A stretch of 64,000 nt of DNA, taken from NCBI RefSeq assembly GCF_023101765.2, contig NC_064237.1:6295649-6359648 (forward strand), in the 5' to 3' direction. Shown piece after piece: positions 22,079 through 35,800 of the stretch (position 1 is the stretch's first letter; the number at the start of each line of letters is the position of its first letter). Below the pieces are notes generated by a model that had not been told where the DNA came from, made no database searches, and was given only the letters and a program-made list of their open reading frames with translations. The position numbers were made by a program, and so were the translations under genes. This DNA is from Spodoptera frugiperda. Lineage: Eukaryota; Arthropoda; Insecta; Lepidoptera; Noctuidae.

Positions 22079-25000
22079 GAGACAAAACTTAGAAGTATGG
22101 TAGAAAAAAAGCAAAGGTTTTTTATCCAGTTCCGGGTGAAGCCTGGTTGCATTATAGTCATTTATAGTACGTCATCTAATAGAAGTATAGGATAAGTTAT
22201 TTTTTAAATCTATTTTTAACTGACTAAATAAAGAAACGATTACCGTTCCACGATTTTTTTAAAATATATTTTCGACGAGAAGGAAGTTTACAACATAAAA
22301 AGTTACAAGTACACAGTAGAAAATCTCCCATTAGTAACGTTTTTTGGAAACCAACTTTCTAATAAAACGGTGAAGCGAATTAGTTAGCTCCGAAATATAT
22401 TTTAATTATTCCATTTATTCAACGAGTCCCGTAAAATTTATGTTTCAATAAAAGTTTTCAACAATTAATTTTATGAAATAGTTAAAGTTATAAAACTTGT
22501 CTCGACGTACATTTTTGGGCTTTGATTACATAGCCAATTTCAAATATTATTTTGTGATTAAAATAACTCTTTTTAACAGAGATATTTTAAGGTTTATTAT
22601 AAATGTCGAGAATTTCCAGGCCCTTGTCAAATACCGACTAAGAATAAAATAATAAAGAAAAATCTAAAATAATTTGTTTGTTAGCATAGGTTCGAATATA
22701 ATTGATAGTATTATGTTGAGCACCCTATATACCACTTTAATTTATTTTCTCAAGCCTATATTTTGTGTACTATATGTCTGAACGGCCCACGTACATAAAC
22801 AAGCCCTGGATTTAATAATATATGATCCTGTAAACATTGTTTATAATCATTATTTCAGATTAAAAATTGATTTTTCTTGTGTCTGGTTCAGGCATGAGTC
22901 TTTTTTATTATTTATTTCAAGTAGCTATTCCAATCAATTATCAACAATAAACATTTACCGAAACCGAATACTTGAACTGGCAAATCACATAACCATTTTG
23001 CTAAGCAATAGAAGCAGTATTTACTTAAGATTTTACTGTTAAAAAACTTACTCATCCGTAAAGCAAAGCTTACATTTTAAACATAGCATCTGAACGGGAA
23101 TAATCCTTCACATGTAAGCTACCTGAGCACACAGACTCCACAGTACTTGTAAATACAAAAGAACAACATACAGTTGAGAGGGAACTTGTGAAATATCGTG
23201 TGAATGATAAATGAAGTCTCCCCTACATTATTAGGTGGCTTCGTGTGCGATAATAATATGTTACACGTCTCCTCACATGATGGGCTTTTGTTAGATATTT
23301 TAGAATCTCTCAGTATGTTAATGTCGAATTCTGAGCTCTCTTGGTGGTGTGTAATGAGGAGAGAGTGATGAATTTATATGTTTTTGGAAGATGGAATATC
23401 AAATATTGATAGGATGGCATGATTTATAGTGATGTCTAATACTAACCTAAAGTTGCCTTTCGGTTTCCCCTAAACTGAATGGAATTCCTATTAGGAAATT
23501 AACTAGTATTCAAAGACTAAAGAGTCAAAAATATTTTGAATTTCAACTAGTATTAAGTTTTGAGTAGTACTAAAATACTGGGACATAAGATAACAAGAAA
23601 GATACGATTTATTAACATTATTATTCACTTACCATTAAACACAACGCTGGTCGTCCACCAATAAGTTTATTAGACGATTTGATGAGGGTTGCATGGAGTC
23701 ACTAGATGCAGGTCACTTCCAACCAGCCGACTTGAAAGTCAGAAAACGCCTATGATCAGTAGGTAAATGACACTCCCAATAATTTTCCTTCAATAAATAT
23801 CGAAGTAAACAGTAGGTAAGTGACATTAATTGGCTTGTTAATAACGAGTTGATATTCGGTAATTACATTTGCATAATTGCGTTTCAGGCTTCATTTGTAC
23901 GATGAGAATCGTTGGCGCAGACATGGATGACTACTCGCGTTTTTTTTCAACATGAGAATCGTATAAGTTTTTTTGACTGCAATGTTATATGTATTTTATT
24001 TTAATTTTGTATTCTTTGTCCTGTTTTTGAAGTTTTCTATGAGACTATAAGATAGGTAAATGATCAAATAATGCACCGGAGATATTGTATTTTATTTTAA
24101 AAGAGTAACAGTAGAGTTTCTTGCTGATTCTTCTCTATTCGAAGCTACACTTTGGAACGAGCATGTAGCTTCACTGACAGATAGACTGACGGACAATTCA
24201 ATTTGACGTATCACAATTGCCTAATTTAAGATTAATTGAAATAAATACTTGATGACTTTGACTTCGAACACACAAGCCTTTACGCCGCATATTAAGAAAC
24301 ATTTGTATTTTCAACTTCCTACGAAACTACGGTATTCTAAAATTTCCGTTTATTCTCGAAGCATCTAAATATCACACCGACTCGAACGCTAGTTCATATC
24401 GAGTGTCAGGAAACTCGTTTATCGTAAGAAAAATAGATTCAACTTGGCGTATTCTTATTTCAATTGAAGTTATTCACAAGCAGCGTTTCAAGCTGCACAA
24501 TTCTCCAGAAATTTATAGCTTGAAGTTATTTCAGCCACAGTGCTTTTGTCGAGTTAGCTTTTCGAGCTGTTACGAATGGCGTCGGTAAAAATATTAACGA
24601 CTTTTAAAATGCTATTTGTTTTTGTGTTTTTTTTAAGCCATGTCGCATTGTTTGTGTTTTGTTTTTGCTTTACGTACCTAACTGTTTTGTCGTTGTTCTG
24701 CTTTTGTTGAATTGAATTTGGTTCTAGATAGTGTTTTGTTACACCGACTAGGACTATATTTTTTTTATATGTTTGGTGGGTCGACGTTTGGCCGATATCA
24801 CGACACGACCGATGGTAAGTGACGATGCGGACTACGATGGAGCACGGCTGCCCATGAGCAACTTAATCGATAAGTTTGTCTTCTCAAAAATCTATCTACT
24901 CTAATAAATGAAATTGGAGCGTCTGTTTGTAATATTAAAATAACCTTTTTGTGTCTGTCTGGCTGTTTGTTCCGGCTAATCTCTGAAATAGCTGGACATA

Positions 25001-26134
25001 CAATTTGAATTATTCAAATTAAATAAACATAGAAGCACCAATTAAACAGCATAATAATATCATAATAATTCATTACAACAATAACTAAAGCCAATGTTTA
25101 TTTTAATAACAATAACATACGCTTAATGTATATTAGCCAATAGCCTCTATGTAAATACAGGCTGCTAGCTTTCAGTAGTAATGAGATAGTGTACTCGCTT
25201 GAATAACTATGTACACTGGATGTACTGAGGTAGGCATTAATCGATCAACGGTCGTTGTGTGAACAATGTGCATATTGTTTAGGCAAATTAGATAGATGTA
25301 AAGTGTATTAGTAATTACGTTAGTCGAGCTAGAGTATGATCTTGTGAGTTTGGATATAATATTATGTCCTCTGTTATATACATATAAGGTCGATATTCTG
25401 TTAGCTATATGGGATTGTTAAAAACGGTTTGACTGAACCGTCTTAAAAACAAAAAGCTTTCTTTGCACTTGAAAGAGCCTTAACATAATTTTATTATAAC
25501 TTCCGTGAGACATATTAAATTTGCTGCTGGTAGCAAAACCACTATCGCCGCGTTGTGTTTCACGGAATGCTACTCATGAGTATGAACCTCTAGCATGGCT
25601 TGCAACTAATCGAGTTCCTCGTCAAACAGTTACGTTAGTAAACCGATAACATAATAATTTATTTAGTACCTACACAGTTCGTTATGAAAGTCTACAGTGT
25701 GTCAAAATACAATTTGCTTAATAACTAACTACATCAATTAACTAGATAGAATTAGAACGCAATAAAAATGAACGTAAAAAAAACAATAATAAATATTTCC
25801 TCTTTATAATACACCTTACAGATTGATATTAAAAAATAATAATAATACTGAAACAGTATCCAATAATACACAGGACGTGTCCAGGAAATTGACGTCCGGC
25901 CAATATTGCAGAAGCTCTAGAATAAAAAAAAAGGTTTTACGGACCTTCCACAGATTATATTCGCTTTATCTTCGTGTAGGTAAATGGAGCGATATGGCGT
26001 GGGAGTCGGGTTTTTTATCGAACGTTTTTAGGGAACGATGATTTGAAATCGAATATCGTATTTGTGCGCTTTTTGTTGATGAAACTATGTACCTTTGTAC
26101 CTGTGTGTGTAAAATAATGCTGTAATGTGTTAAG
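22079..26134. other. AT-rich non-coding sequence with repeat fragments
   Basis: No gene is supported. Positions 24050-24270 are the 3' end of a LINE-like repeat (aagagtaacagtagagtttc, then cttcactgacagatagactg and a TTTGAC tail), also present at 53505-53705. Around 24893-24990 a 'ctctaataaatgaaattgga' / 'tgtctgtctggctgtttgtt' phrase is a generic moth repeat end. Confidence 0.5.
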
Positions 26135-26304
26135 ATTACTCTCAGTGGCGTAGCGTGCGTTGGCGGGACCCCGTATAAAAAATTGTTTGGGGGCCCTTAT
26201 ATTGTTTGGGGGTAAAGATTTTTCACAAAAGAAAAAAATATTGTGAAAAGAAATATTTATTTATCATAACATAATTTAACCATTTTACAAATAAAAATCA
26301 AATT

Positions 26305-28661
26305 TTAAATATTCATTCTCCTTGCCTTTTTTTCGGCAAACTGATTTATTAAATCATTTATGGCTGATGATGATTTTAGTTTTTCTAAAGTTTCTACCTC
26401 TATGGACAATAGTGAGAGGTCTGACAGCCGTTCTTGTCCCATCGAAGTTCTTAAGTAATTTTTTATCAGTTTTAATTTTGAAAAACTTCTTTCAGCAGTT
26501 GCGGTTGTAACTGGAAGAGTCAAGAATAAAAAGCATGCTGTGATTACCTCGGGAAAACTAGATGCAAGACTATTGAATTTTACTAGCAATAATTCAATGA
26601 GTTCTTTGATGGAATAAATTTTTTGAATTTCAGATTTTAAGCATGTTTTTAGAGCCTTTAATTGGTCACAAAGATTAACTGAGATGTCCTTACTGTATTT
26701 AACCGACAGTTTTCCGGAAGCGATAAATATCTCTTCGTTTGAAGAAGATAGGAGTTTCTCCGGTTGTAATATTTCGAACATACTACTCAGGTCGCAAAGG
26801 CTCTGAAATCTTTCTTTAGTTTGAGAAATTAATATATCTAAACAACAATAGTATACATTGACTTTGAAATAGGATTCCGGGTCGGAAATTCTCTCATCTT
26901 GTGATAATTCATCAAAAAAACGCTTCGTTATCTTTCGCCTACTGTTTTTAAAAACAGTTGTTACCCCCCACTCTTTTGCTAAATCTTTGGACTCATTTAG
27001 CAAACTATTAAATGAAATCTGATTTCTTAATTGGCACAGTCTATTTAAAAGATTACTTAATAAAATACTAGATTTCTGTAAGTCATTATTTTCATGCTGT
27101 AGAGCTTTAGAAATAGGATTAATAATTTCAAATAGTGAAGAAAAAAATGTAACGAGCACTAAGAAATCATAACTCTCCAAAATATTAATTATATTTTTAC
27201 ATTCTTCACGTTCATCTTTTTTATTTGAAATTAAATTTAGTTGGTACAAAGTTTTCATGATTAGTAAAAAATTTTTCTTTACCGCTAATAAAGCGTCGTT
27301 CCTAGAAGACCATCTGGTTGGACATACCTTTTTGAGGGTAATCAAATATTTTTCAGATGGATCGTCACTTAGCATAGCCCAGCGTTTTATACTATTGCCA
27401 AAAAAAGTATATATTTTTTCTAAATTATCGAAAAAAGTCGATACTTCACGAACGTGTCTCGCAGCATCGTTTAAAACCAAGTTTAAAGCGTGCGCAGCAC
27501 AATGAACATAATCGGCATTTGGAGCATGCTCTTTTATTAGGGTTTGTAATCCTCCATAAACACCCGACATAACATTTGCTCCATCGTAACCCTGTCCTCT
27601 ACATTTAGTCAAATCAATTCCATATTCTTTAGTCAAATTTAAAATGTCAGTTTTCAGACCTGCAGCACTGCAATCGGTTACTGCTATAAATCCTAAAAAG
27701 GACTCACAGATTTTTATTTCTTTAGGCACATTATCATCATTTTCTGTAACCGAGATATATCGAAAAACTACAGAAAGTTGGTCAATTTTTGACAAGTCTT
27801 GTGTTGTATCCAGAATTATTGTCAGAAATGGAGCTTTTTTAATTTCTGAGATAATATTGTTCCTAACGGTGGTACCAAGCAAACTAATAATTTCGTTTTG
27901 AATCGTAGGACTTAAATAATTTATTTCGCCTTTCGGTTTTAGAAGAAGTTCTTTTAAAGTTGCATCATAGTTAGATAGCAAACGTAAAATTGCCATAAAA
28001 TTTCCAGAATTAGAATCATGCCCTCTCAAAGATAGATTACAAGATGCTAAAGTAATTATAACATTAATTATACGATGCAGTACATCTCTCCAGAATGTAA
28101 TTTTACTATTGATTTCACTTTGCAATAGAGTATCGATGGTATTTCCTTGCAACCAATTATTATAAGAGAGTGAGGCATTCATATGCTGCTGTGACTTTTC
28201 ATGGTCAAGTATAGTTTGCGTAAAATTGCTTCTAACCGAAACACCGTTAACCCAAGCAGAGGAGTATGATTTGTTTTGACGATCTGCTAATAACCAACAG
28301 AAGTGACAGTACGGTTTGTTTAAAACGTTAGAATAACATAACCATGGTCTTACAAGTTTTATGCCTGCCTGATTGAAATATGAATAGTAATAGGCCGAAA
28401 AAGGTCGGTTACTTTCTGAATCTTTTGGAAATGGTCCTTGTGGTTTAAATGGACCCAATTTAAAAATTATTTTTCGTTCGCATTCAGATAAATTGTCACC
28501 AAAATTTCCTCTATCTGATGAAATTATATTACAATCTTCAAATATATCAGAATCGTTGACTTGGTGTTCTTCAATTTCTGGATGGACATCCGATGAAGTA
28601 TGTGCTTGGCTTTCTTCTATTTCCGAATGGATATTTGACGAAGAACGTGCTTCAGAAGAAT
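26305..28661 (-). CDS. hAT transposase (ZMYM1/TTF-type), exon 2
   Basis: This is the main exon of an 832-residue cut-and-paste transposase that binds the element's ends and excises it in the nucleus. The open frame continues upstream of the apparent start at 28458, which is TTG rather than ATG, to a splice acceptor (TTTTTAG at 28662-28668). The joined protein has an acidic Ser-rich stretch (48-110), then a TTF-type zinc finger (Cys156, Cys166, Cys169, His near 201-207). The RNase-H-like core has Asp332 in TIILDTTQD, Asp407 in GYDGAN, and the CxxH motif at 435-438 (CAAH). The C-terminal hAT dimerisation domain has TAERSFSKLK, where Glu771 is the likely third catalytic residue. The stop is at 26305-26307, and an AATAAA lies on the minus strand at 26256-26261. 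Residue roles follow from the Hermes family; the numbering is mine. Confidence 0.93.
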
Positions 28662-29678
28662 CTAAAAATAAACGAGTATTCGTTAAAAAATAAATACGAA
28701 TGCTTTGATACTAAACTAAAAAGAGTTATATATAAATAAATAACTTTACTGAGGGTCACAGTTAGAGAGTGTTCAGTTCAGACGCATACAGACTCTACAC
28801 TGATAAAAAAGCTAACTTGACTCAAGAGCCAAAATCTTGAACCAAGAAACTCATTTGGAAGAAAATGAGTTTCTTGAATGAAGAGAATAAATTCTTGAGT
28901 CAAGAAATTGTTCTTGATTCAAGTAAATTTTTCTTGTCTCAAGAATTTATTCTCTTGATTCAAGAAACTCATTTTCTTCCAAATGAGTTTCTCGGTTCAA
29001 GATTTTGGCTCTTGAGTCAAGTTAGTTTTTTTATCAGTGTACGCGGATTGTGCTCGTATTAGTAGATACAAAATCACCTGCGGCCCGTCCGTGCGTTACA
29101 TTACACCTGCGTGCTATTTGAACGCAGCGCCTAGTGTAGTGGCCATACGAAACGAGAACAACCCGAAAGCGAGTCTGCACATCTGAAGTTCTCAACACGC
29201 AATTTACGATACGATACAGACTGATAGACAAACAACAAAACAAATTGATCCTATAGATAAGTTAGAGTTTTGGTTTTTTTTTGTTTCGTGGCACGGAACC
29301 CTAAAAACAAAATTCACCCTTCGCTACAGGTAAATAATAAACCAACCACGCGTATCTGACCACGCAGATCCACATTAGCGTCGTGTAAAATAGTACTTGT
29401 GTAAATTAGTAAGTACTTCGGTTTTTCGAAGAACTAATTTTACAATTAGACATTTATTTTTAGACCTCATCCGTTTTAAGATTTTTGCCAAACCAATTTC
29501 ATGTAAAAGTTTAATTAGTAAGGAGTCTCCAATATCTTTTTTAGATTTTTGGAACAGTAGTTGTGAAAATCGAGGGGGGGAGACCACTTTTTGTGACGGA
29601 CAGATTGACAGACCGAAATTAAAAGATTTCCTTGTTTATCACTACGGACCCCGAATAAATGGGTTGAGTAGTACTTAC
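28662..29678 (-). other. Intron of the hAT transposase gene
   Basis: A 1017-bp minus-strand intron. Donor AAAG|GTAAGTAC ends exon 1 at 29679, and acceptor TTTATTTTTAG ends at 28662. Both sides are phase 1 and rebuild a GAT codon, and the joined protein reads sensibly across it. Without splicing the exon 2 frame hits a TAG upstream and has no ATG. Confidence 0.85.
28798..29039. mobile_element. 242-bp foldback MITE nested in the hAT intron
   Basis: The left half (from cactgataaaaaagctaac) is an inverted copy of the right half (ending gttagtttttttatcagtg), with a short unpaired centre. TA dinucleotides flank both ends (28796-28797, 29040-29041), as with Tc1/mariner-type insertions. It has no coding capacity. 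Transcribed within the intron, it would fold into a hairpin of roughly 100 bp. Confidence 0.88.
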
Positions 29679-29820
29679 CTTTCCAATCTAAATCACTCAC
29701 AGTATCTTGTCTCTGAAAAAATGAAGAAATTTTGGGCACTTTTTTTATAACCTCTTCCCTTTTCCGTTTACTTTTTCTTTTCTCAGCACCGCTGGGATAA
29801 TCTCTTTTCCTTTCACTCAT
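29679..29820 (-). CDS. hAT transposase, exon 1
   Basis: Forty-seven codons plus one base from the ATG at 29818-29820. The product begins MSERKRDYPSGAEKRKSKRK and continues into a KVPKISSFF motif, a basic, nuclear-localisation-like leader typical of ZMYM1/TTF-type hAT transposases. It ends at a consensus donor (AAAG|GTAAGT) in the phase needed by exon 2. The frame also reads past the donor for another 54 codons, so an unspliced short product is possible but unlikely. Confidence 0.85.
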
Positions 29821-30268
29821 TTCTCTTACAAATCGCTACTAATATTGTTAAACCAGAAGAACAATATTGTTTGTACTGAATTACAATGTAATGCACAATT
29901 ACATAAAACGCGTGAATAAACACTGCACTGCACTCCGTGGTTTAACATCCAATGTAGAGTATGTACGTACACGTATATCGCGATATCGACTTTATTATTG
30001 AGGGATTCCCCGCTGAGTTGCAGATGAAGTAAGTAAAACGGGGAAGTCCCGCAGCCCGCCATAACGTTGTAGAGTGTTGCCAACTTTTGAACGCACGCTT
30101 AAGGCGGGATAAAAAGTAATTGCTTTATAGAATTTTGTCATTTGTAAAATAAAATAAATTAGGAAGTTTTTATTTCTTTTTCCTTACACACTTTGGGGCC
30201 CCCGTGGCCCGGGGGCCCCGTATAATTGATACGGCAGATACGGCGGTAGCTACGCCCCTGATTACTCT

Positions 30269-32740
30269 ATATGGAATGTGTGAGAGGAGTTGTAACGCAA
30301 AATGTGATAATCTAGGTTTATTAATGATATTGTTGTCGATACTATAACACAATGAAATAACTATACAGTAAAATTATAGTTCGAATAGTTTTGCTAGAGT
30401 AAGGAAAAAAAAATACATTAAAACAAGTAGCTGATACATTTCATGTAAGTTTCTTTATGGTATAAGTCGTTAAACGAGCAGACTGAGCCCATAGACACCC
30501 AAAGACCAGAAGCGTTAAAAGTGTGTTGCCGGCCTTTTGGGGTTGATAATTTAAGGGTTGTTGGGAATTGGGAAGATTGAGAATTGGTAATGGCACCTTC
30601 TAGTCAATAATATTTAATTTTAAAAGACTGCTGTCTATTTCTTCTTATCTTAAGTGATTAAAACTATTATACTCTCATCCTAACAACGCAACATAATAAT
30701 TTAATTTACAAACAAATCAACTTAATACGAACTACGTTATAATTTGCGACGTATCGTGAATCTGTCTCACATAATTAAATCATGCTTATAATTTCTGCGG
30801 TAGAATATTCTAGCTGTATGAAATGAATTTATATAAGGCATGGTTCGCACAGTATGTTAAAACAGCATTTTAAGATGAAGAGTCAAAACGGATTGGCGTA
30901 GTGAGAAGATTATCTTTGCGTGTTGCGAGCAATGTGGTTGAGCCGACACCTTCAGTATGTGTGCCCCCTATTCGAATCCGATGTTCAGAAACGAAGCACC
31001 ACAAGCAAGCTATAAGTAAACTGAGGTGAATTTCAAAGGATTTTGTATAATTGGAAAATGAGTCTTTGAAATAGACAATTTGGTAAGTAACGTCAGTTGA
31101 AATTGAATAAATATTTGATATAGGATCCTGAGGAGCGCGTAGGATCGCGATGTATTTTGAAATATGATAATTGGATTTTACTCAGCAACAAGGCGGCCTT
31201 GTTTGTGTAAGGTGCTGCTGAAACTGGTGTTAGCTGATTAAAAGATTGATAGATAGATCGCTTAAGTTATTTTTTCAATGTTATTTGAGTTCTTAATTAT
31301 GTTTGTCTTTTGGTTTTCTTAAAATAATGTTAAAACATTACGAAAGTGAATGACGCAAACCAAATAAAATTTTGTGACAAGGTAATATTCGAAGATATGT
31401 AATCAACGAAGTTGTTTACTCATTTTATTTTGTTTTTTTTTTTACTCAAGGGTTATATTAAGTAATTGCTTCATGGAGGAGTAATATTTTTTAAGAAAAG
31501 TTACCGCACTCTAGATAATACTAGATACGGTTTGAGATTGCAAAATAGTAGTAGCACTTCATTTCCATTTGTAAATGAAGTTAGTAACTGTATGTGTGTG
31601 TGTGTGTGTGTCATACTTGCTTGCTCCTAAACCAAATAACAAAAGTAAGCTGTTACATCTATAAGTTTTCTTATACATATAGAAAAATTACTTTTGATTT
31701 TCAGTCGGAAACCAATTCAAATATTCACATTTTTGTACTTCTTTTCTCGCCTTCTTTTGAAGTCACATCAATATGGTGTTTCATTCCATTGATTTGGTTT
31801 CTTTGTAACAAAAATATCAGTATTTTGTATGAATATAATATGCAAGCTAACATATCTATATGGGTAAGTAGGTACTTTATAAAAGAAAAATTATATGGAT
31901 TCGGTAAAAGCCTTTGGTGTTTTTTTTTTCTATATTGTACCTATTTCTTATGGACGTTCAGTTGAAACCTTGAAACCATATGAATAAAGCTTGTTTTTCT
32001 TTTAAATAGGACTTTTGACGAAAGGTAATAGAGACTTTGCACTGGTGGTAAACCCTTTAGTGTCACACAAAGAGTACCATTCAAAGATTTCAGAATCTTA
32101 CTGAGTATTCAGAAACACCAAAAATCACCCAAGCAAATTTTTTAGCATGCCACCTGCGGTTCAGTCAAAGAGAGTTTCTTTTAAGCGTGTTTAAAGAAGT
32201 ATTAATTAATACGACAAGGTAACAAATTTTAAAATTAGCATGTCTACTACTAGCAAATGTAAATTGCTCATCAGCATTCGCATTGAACATACTCAATAGA
32301 AAACTTTATAGCATGCTATTTTACAGATAGACAGACCAATAACCCTTTAATAAATAGCAACTAAGTAAACAAATAAAATACCTCTATATTAAAGGTGTTT
32401 GTACTCTCATGTTTGTCACAGAATAATAACAAAAGAAAATACGTAGTTTCGTCTTGACAAATATTAATTTCACCCTTGAGGGATATTTCGTAGCAAAGTA
32501 CGTAGGTTAGTGAGAAAAATTGGACTACATTATGAACAGTAAGGTGCTGACAAGTATTCCATGATAGTGTTATACCCAAGTGTGTAATAAACATGTTCTA
32601 GAACGTTCTTTGAAGATGTATCGTGCAACTGGGAGGTAGAAGAAATAAAATTATAGCGTATTATTGAAATTGGTTGCAAGTTTGTAGTACGCAGATGTTA
32701 CGCAAAATGATGTGAGTATTTGAACGTTACTGATCGCGTA
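30269..32740. other. AT-rich non-coding sequence
   Basis: Positions 30458-30575 carry a SINE-like repeat (aaacgagcagactgagccca, then 'gtgttgccggccttttgggg'). A (GT)n run occurs near 31592-31610. No gene is supported. Confidence 0.5.
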
Positions 32741-32875
32741 ACGTCACGCCTTTTATCCTTCTTCGGAGAATTTTCGAAAAACCGAATAAATCCCAGTTCT
32801 TTGCCCGACCCGGGAATCGAACCCGAGACCACATGTCCGGCAGTAGCACTTGAGACCACTCAACCAACGAGGCAG
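32741..32875 (-). repeat. tRNA-derived SINE, first family, internally deleted
   Basis: Reverse complement has the head (tgcctcgttggttgagtgg), a perfect B box (ggttcgattcccgggtcgg) and the 'cggtttttcgaaaat' joint, then jumps straight to the 'aaaaggcgtgacgtt' 3' end. The central body is missing, giving a 135-bp derivative. Confidence 0.8.
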
Positions 32876-35800
32876 TTAATAAACAAATATTTAAATATCA
32901 TTACTATTATACCTATATTCTAAATCCTAAAGTGTCGCTTTACATTAATTTGTGCCTTTACATTAGCTGACAAAAAAATTAAAGCCCTTCACAAAAATAC
33001 TCCACGTTTCAAAAGTCCACAAATTTTATTGCCACTACTGAAATATCACAGTATCACAGTATCACAATATTCTGAACGTTCAAACCTAACTCGGTTCATA
33101 TTTACAATAATGCATGATGCACACATTTCCTTCGGCTCCCTTGGTACGCCAATATCTCTGTGGCATCCTTCCTGCACTCAAATAAAATATTTGTCGTTCA
33201 CATATTTGTTTTCCAACTTTATATTGAGGGTTACCTTCTTTGAAGACAAGTATTTTGAGAGAATTTATGTCAGCATCGTCTTCGAGTTGTGTATTTGATC
33301 AATACTAACTTTGGTTCGTCTTGAGTCAATTTAGATTTTGTATGTGTGCTTAGCAATTTTTGGTAACTATCTATCGATATTAAAGACTGATCTTAGTTCA
33401 ATATCTGTGGATCGATCTTAGTTTTTAACAGAAATTATATAAAATTAAGTCATAAATCGATTTGAATCTAACGATTTTGGATGGAGTTGGATTATTGAAA
33501 TTGACAGTATACTACTAACGTCTACCTACTTTTGCACATAAAATAGCAGAGGCGGATTTAATGCCTAGGGCATTCTCACCACGTCTACCTTAGGGTGGTA
33601 CGCTTCGGCTATATTATGGTATGTCCGAAAATATAAACAGCTACCAGAGCACCAAACCACTTAAAAGGAATATTTTTTAAACTAATAAAACCTAGTTATT
33701 AGTTCTAAAAATGAAACCATTATTTTAAACCTCAGCGTTAAATGTATAAATCTACTTAAATTATGCACATTTTACAACAACATTATACGCCATAATATAA
33801 TATATTTCATTTAACAGCAAGCACTGGACGGGTTTGTATAAAAGCTTGTTTTATAAAATATATAAAATGTAGATACATACTAATTATGTTTATGCAATGC
33901 TCCGCTCATAAAACCTTTCCAACTTAATTTAACATCAGCATCCAAGAGAATAAACTATTTAATTTAAAACGAAGCCTTCTAATTTACTGGCGTCTTGTTG
34001 GCTGTGCTCGTATTATTATTTTATTTCATTTCATTTATAAGCAAAGTCTAGGGATTGTTCTGAAGCTTGACAAAAGCGGAAAAAATTGCAGCAAGTTTTA
34101 TTGTTAAGGGAATAGAAACGCGGGGACACGCATTGTATAGTTCTTTGAGAATAATGAAATGTTTATTCGTGAAGAAATAGACTATATTTATTAGTATTTC
34201 TAGTTTTGCTAGGAGTTTCGTAAGAGCTGAATAAGAGACATCACATTTGATTGGGTAGCAGCGCTCTTTGATAAACTTGAACCGCCTACTAAAGTAGGAG
34301 ATTATTGGCAAAATCCTCTAATGGAGAAAACGCATTAGAGGAATTCATGAGCAGTCCAGCAGAGGACTGTCATGAGCTGTTGATAGTTCAAGAGTCACAA
34401 GCAGTAGATAATTCAACCTTTTTTCAATAGCACATTACGGAATTCTCAAGGACCATCCACAAGTACTATCATTATCTAAATGACTATGTAACTTCTTCAA
34501 AAAATGGCAGAAGAAACATTACATAATAACGTGTAGAAATAAAGATGAACATTAAAGGTACCCGAACCTTCATAACGATAGTTCTTATGTTCGGACCTCA
34601 GCGAAGGGACCACAGAACGATATTAATACGTTTTTTATATCCCATAAGCTCCACGGTAATGTTGGTCTAAAGATCCCAAATGCTCCTTAGATCGGCGTGG
34701 CGGCATCTCTGCCAATCAGAAAACAATTTCCTGGGAATATTGTTAAACTGCCAACATAAAAACCGTTCAGATTCTAAGTGAACTCGTGCGATGAAATGTT
34801 TTCTTTGTATACATATGTGAACGTCACATTACATGATTTTTCGGTAGATGGCTTGGATAGAAAACCCAATTATTGTTTTCAAAGAATCTTATATGTTTAC
34901 CTGTTCTGAAGTAGGTATGTACATATGAAATCTTACTAAGCCTACTAGTTTGGGAGGTTGTTTGTTTTTACTTATGTTTATTCTTCTTTACAAACATAGA
35001 CTATAATAGTCTGAGCTAACATTTTATTGCTACATTACGCGGGCGTAACTACTTGTATAAGCTAATTGAGTCATAAGATCCAGCCTTATACGATTGTTTT
35101 TCGGAGAAGCTCTGCTTAATGATAATGAAACATAATAATTAAGTTCAGATAACTGCTAACTTTCCTTTTAGTATTGGACTTGAGATTTCGACGAAGCGTT
35201 GCTTACATATTTATATTTCATATAAATTTTTGTACAATAGGCTACTAATTTATTTATTTGAATTCCCCATAGTCTTGTATTCAAATGTTAGTAATTTTAC
35301 AATTACTATTCTTACTTACATATTTGTATTTTCCATGGTAGGTAACACATTTCACTCTCCACTAAAGGGGATATTGAAAGTCGTTTCTATCTAGTCCCGT
35401 GTTAAACATTGCTTCAGATACTAAGAGAGCTTATTTCCGGCTTTCAGTCAAGGCTTCACTTTACTTCCGTGGGTGTTATTAACATCTATCTTCCACGTGA
35501 TTAAGTATACCTAGTATTATGTATTAAGTACATACGGACTATATTTTCTATTAGATTTTACTTTATTAAATTTTCATTTAGTAATTAAAAGAGATTTATT
35601 CCCAGAGGATATCATACTTAATGTGTTCAATAAATATTATACTTTTTCTCTTAGGTATATTCAACATGAAAAATAATTTTCTATCAGATAAAATATTGTA
35701 TTAAATCAAAACAAAAATCCTACCGACATAAACTGACTAAGTCGATCCACAAGAGAGATATTGCAAGAAAATCCAACATACGTAGGAACAAATTGATTCC

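Larger units (their letters stand above)
26143..30260 (-). mobile_element. Complete autonomous-looking hAT transposon
   Basis: The 4118-bp element is bounded by a perfect 8-bp target duplication ATTACTCT (26135-26142 and 30261-30268), the size typical of hAT. Ends are CAGTGGCGTAGC and, inverted, CAGGGGCGTAGC. Just inside both ends lie GGGGGCCC-type blocks (near 26206 and 30193-30220) that could be transposase-binding sites. It encodes one two-exon transposase gene on the minus strand with every hAT hallmark and no stop. A foldback MITE sits in the intron. The exact duplication and open gene point to recent insertion and possible activity. Confidence 0.95.

Noticed and set aside
28459..28661. 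Start of the hAT transposase at 28458
   Set aside because: That codon is TTG. The frame continues upstream to a good splice acceptor, and exon 1 at 29679-29820 supplies the ATG in matching phase.
31594..31965. 123-codon ORF starting in a GT repeat
   Set aside because: It begins in a microsatellite, has hydrophobic low-complexity composition and no domain.
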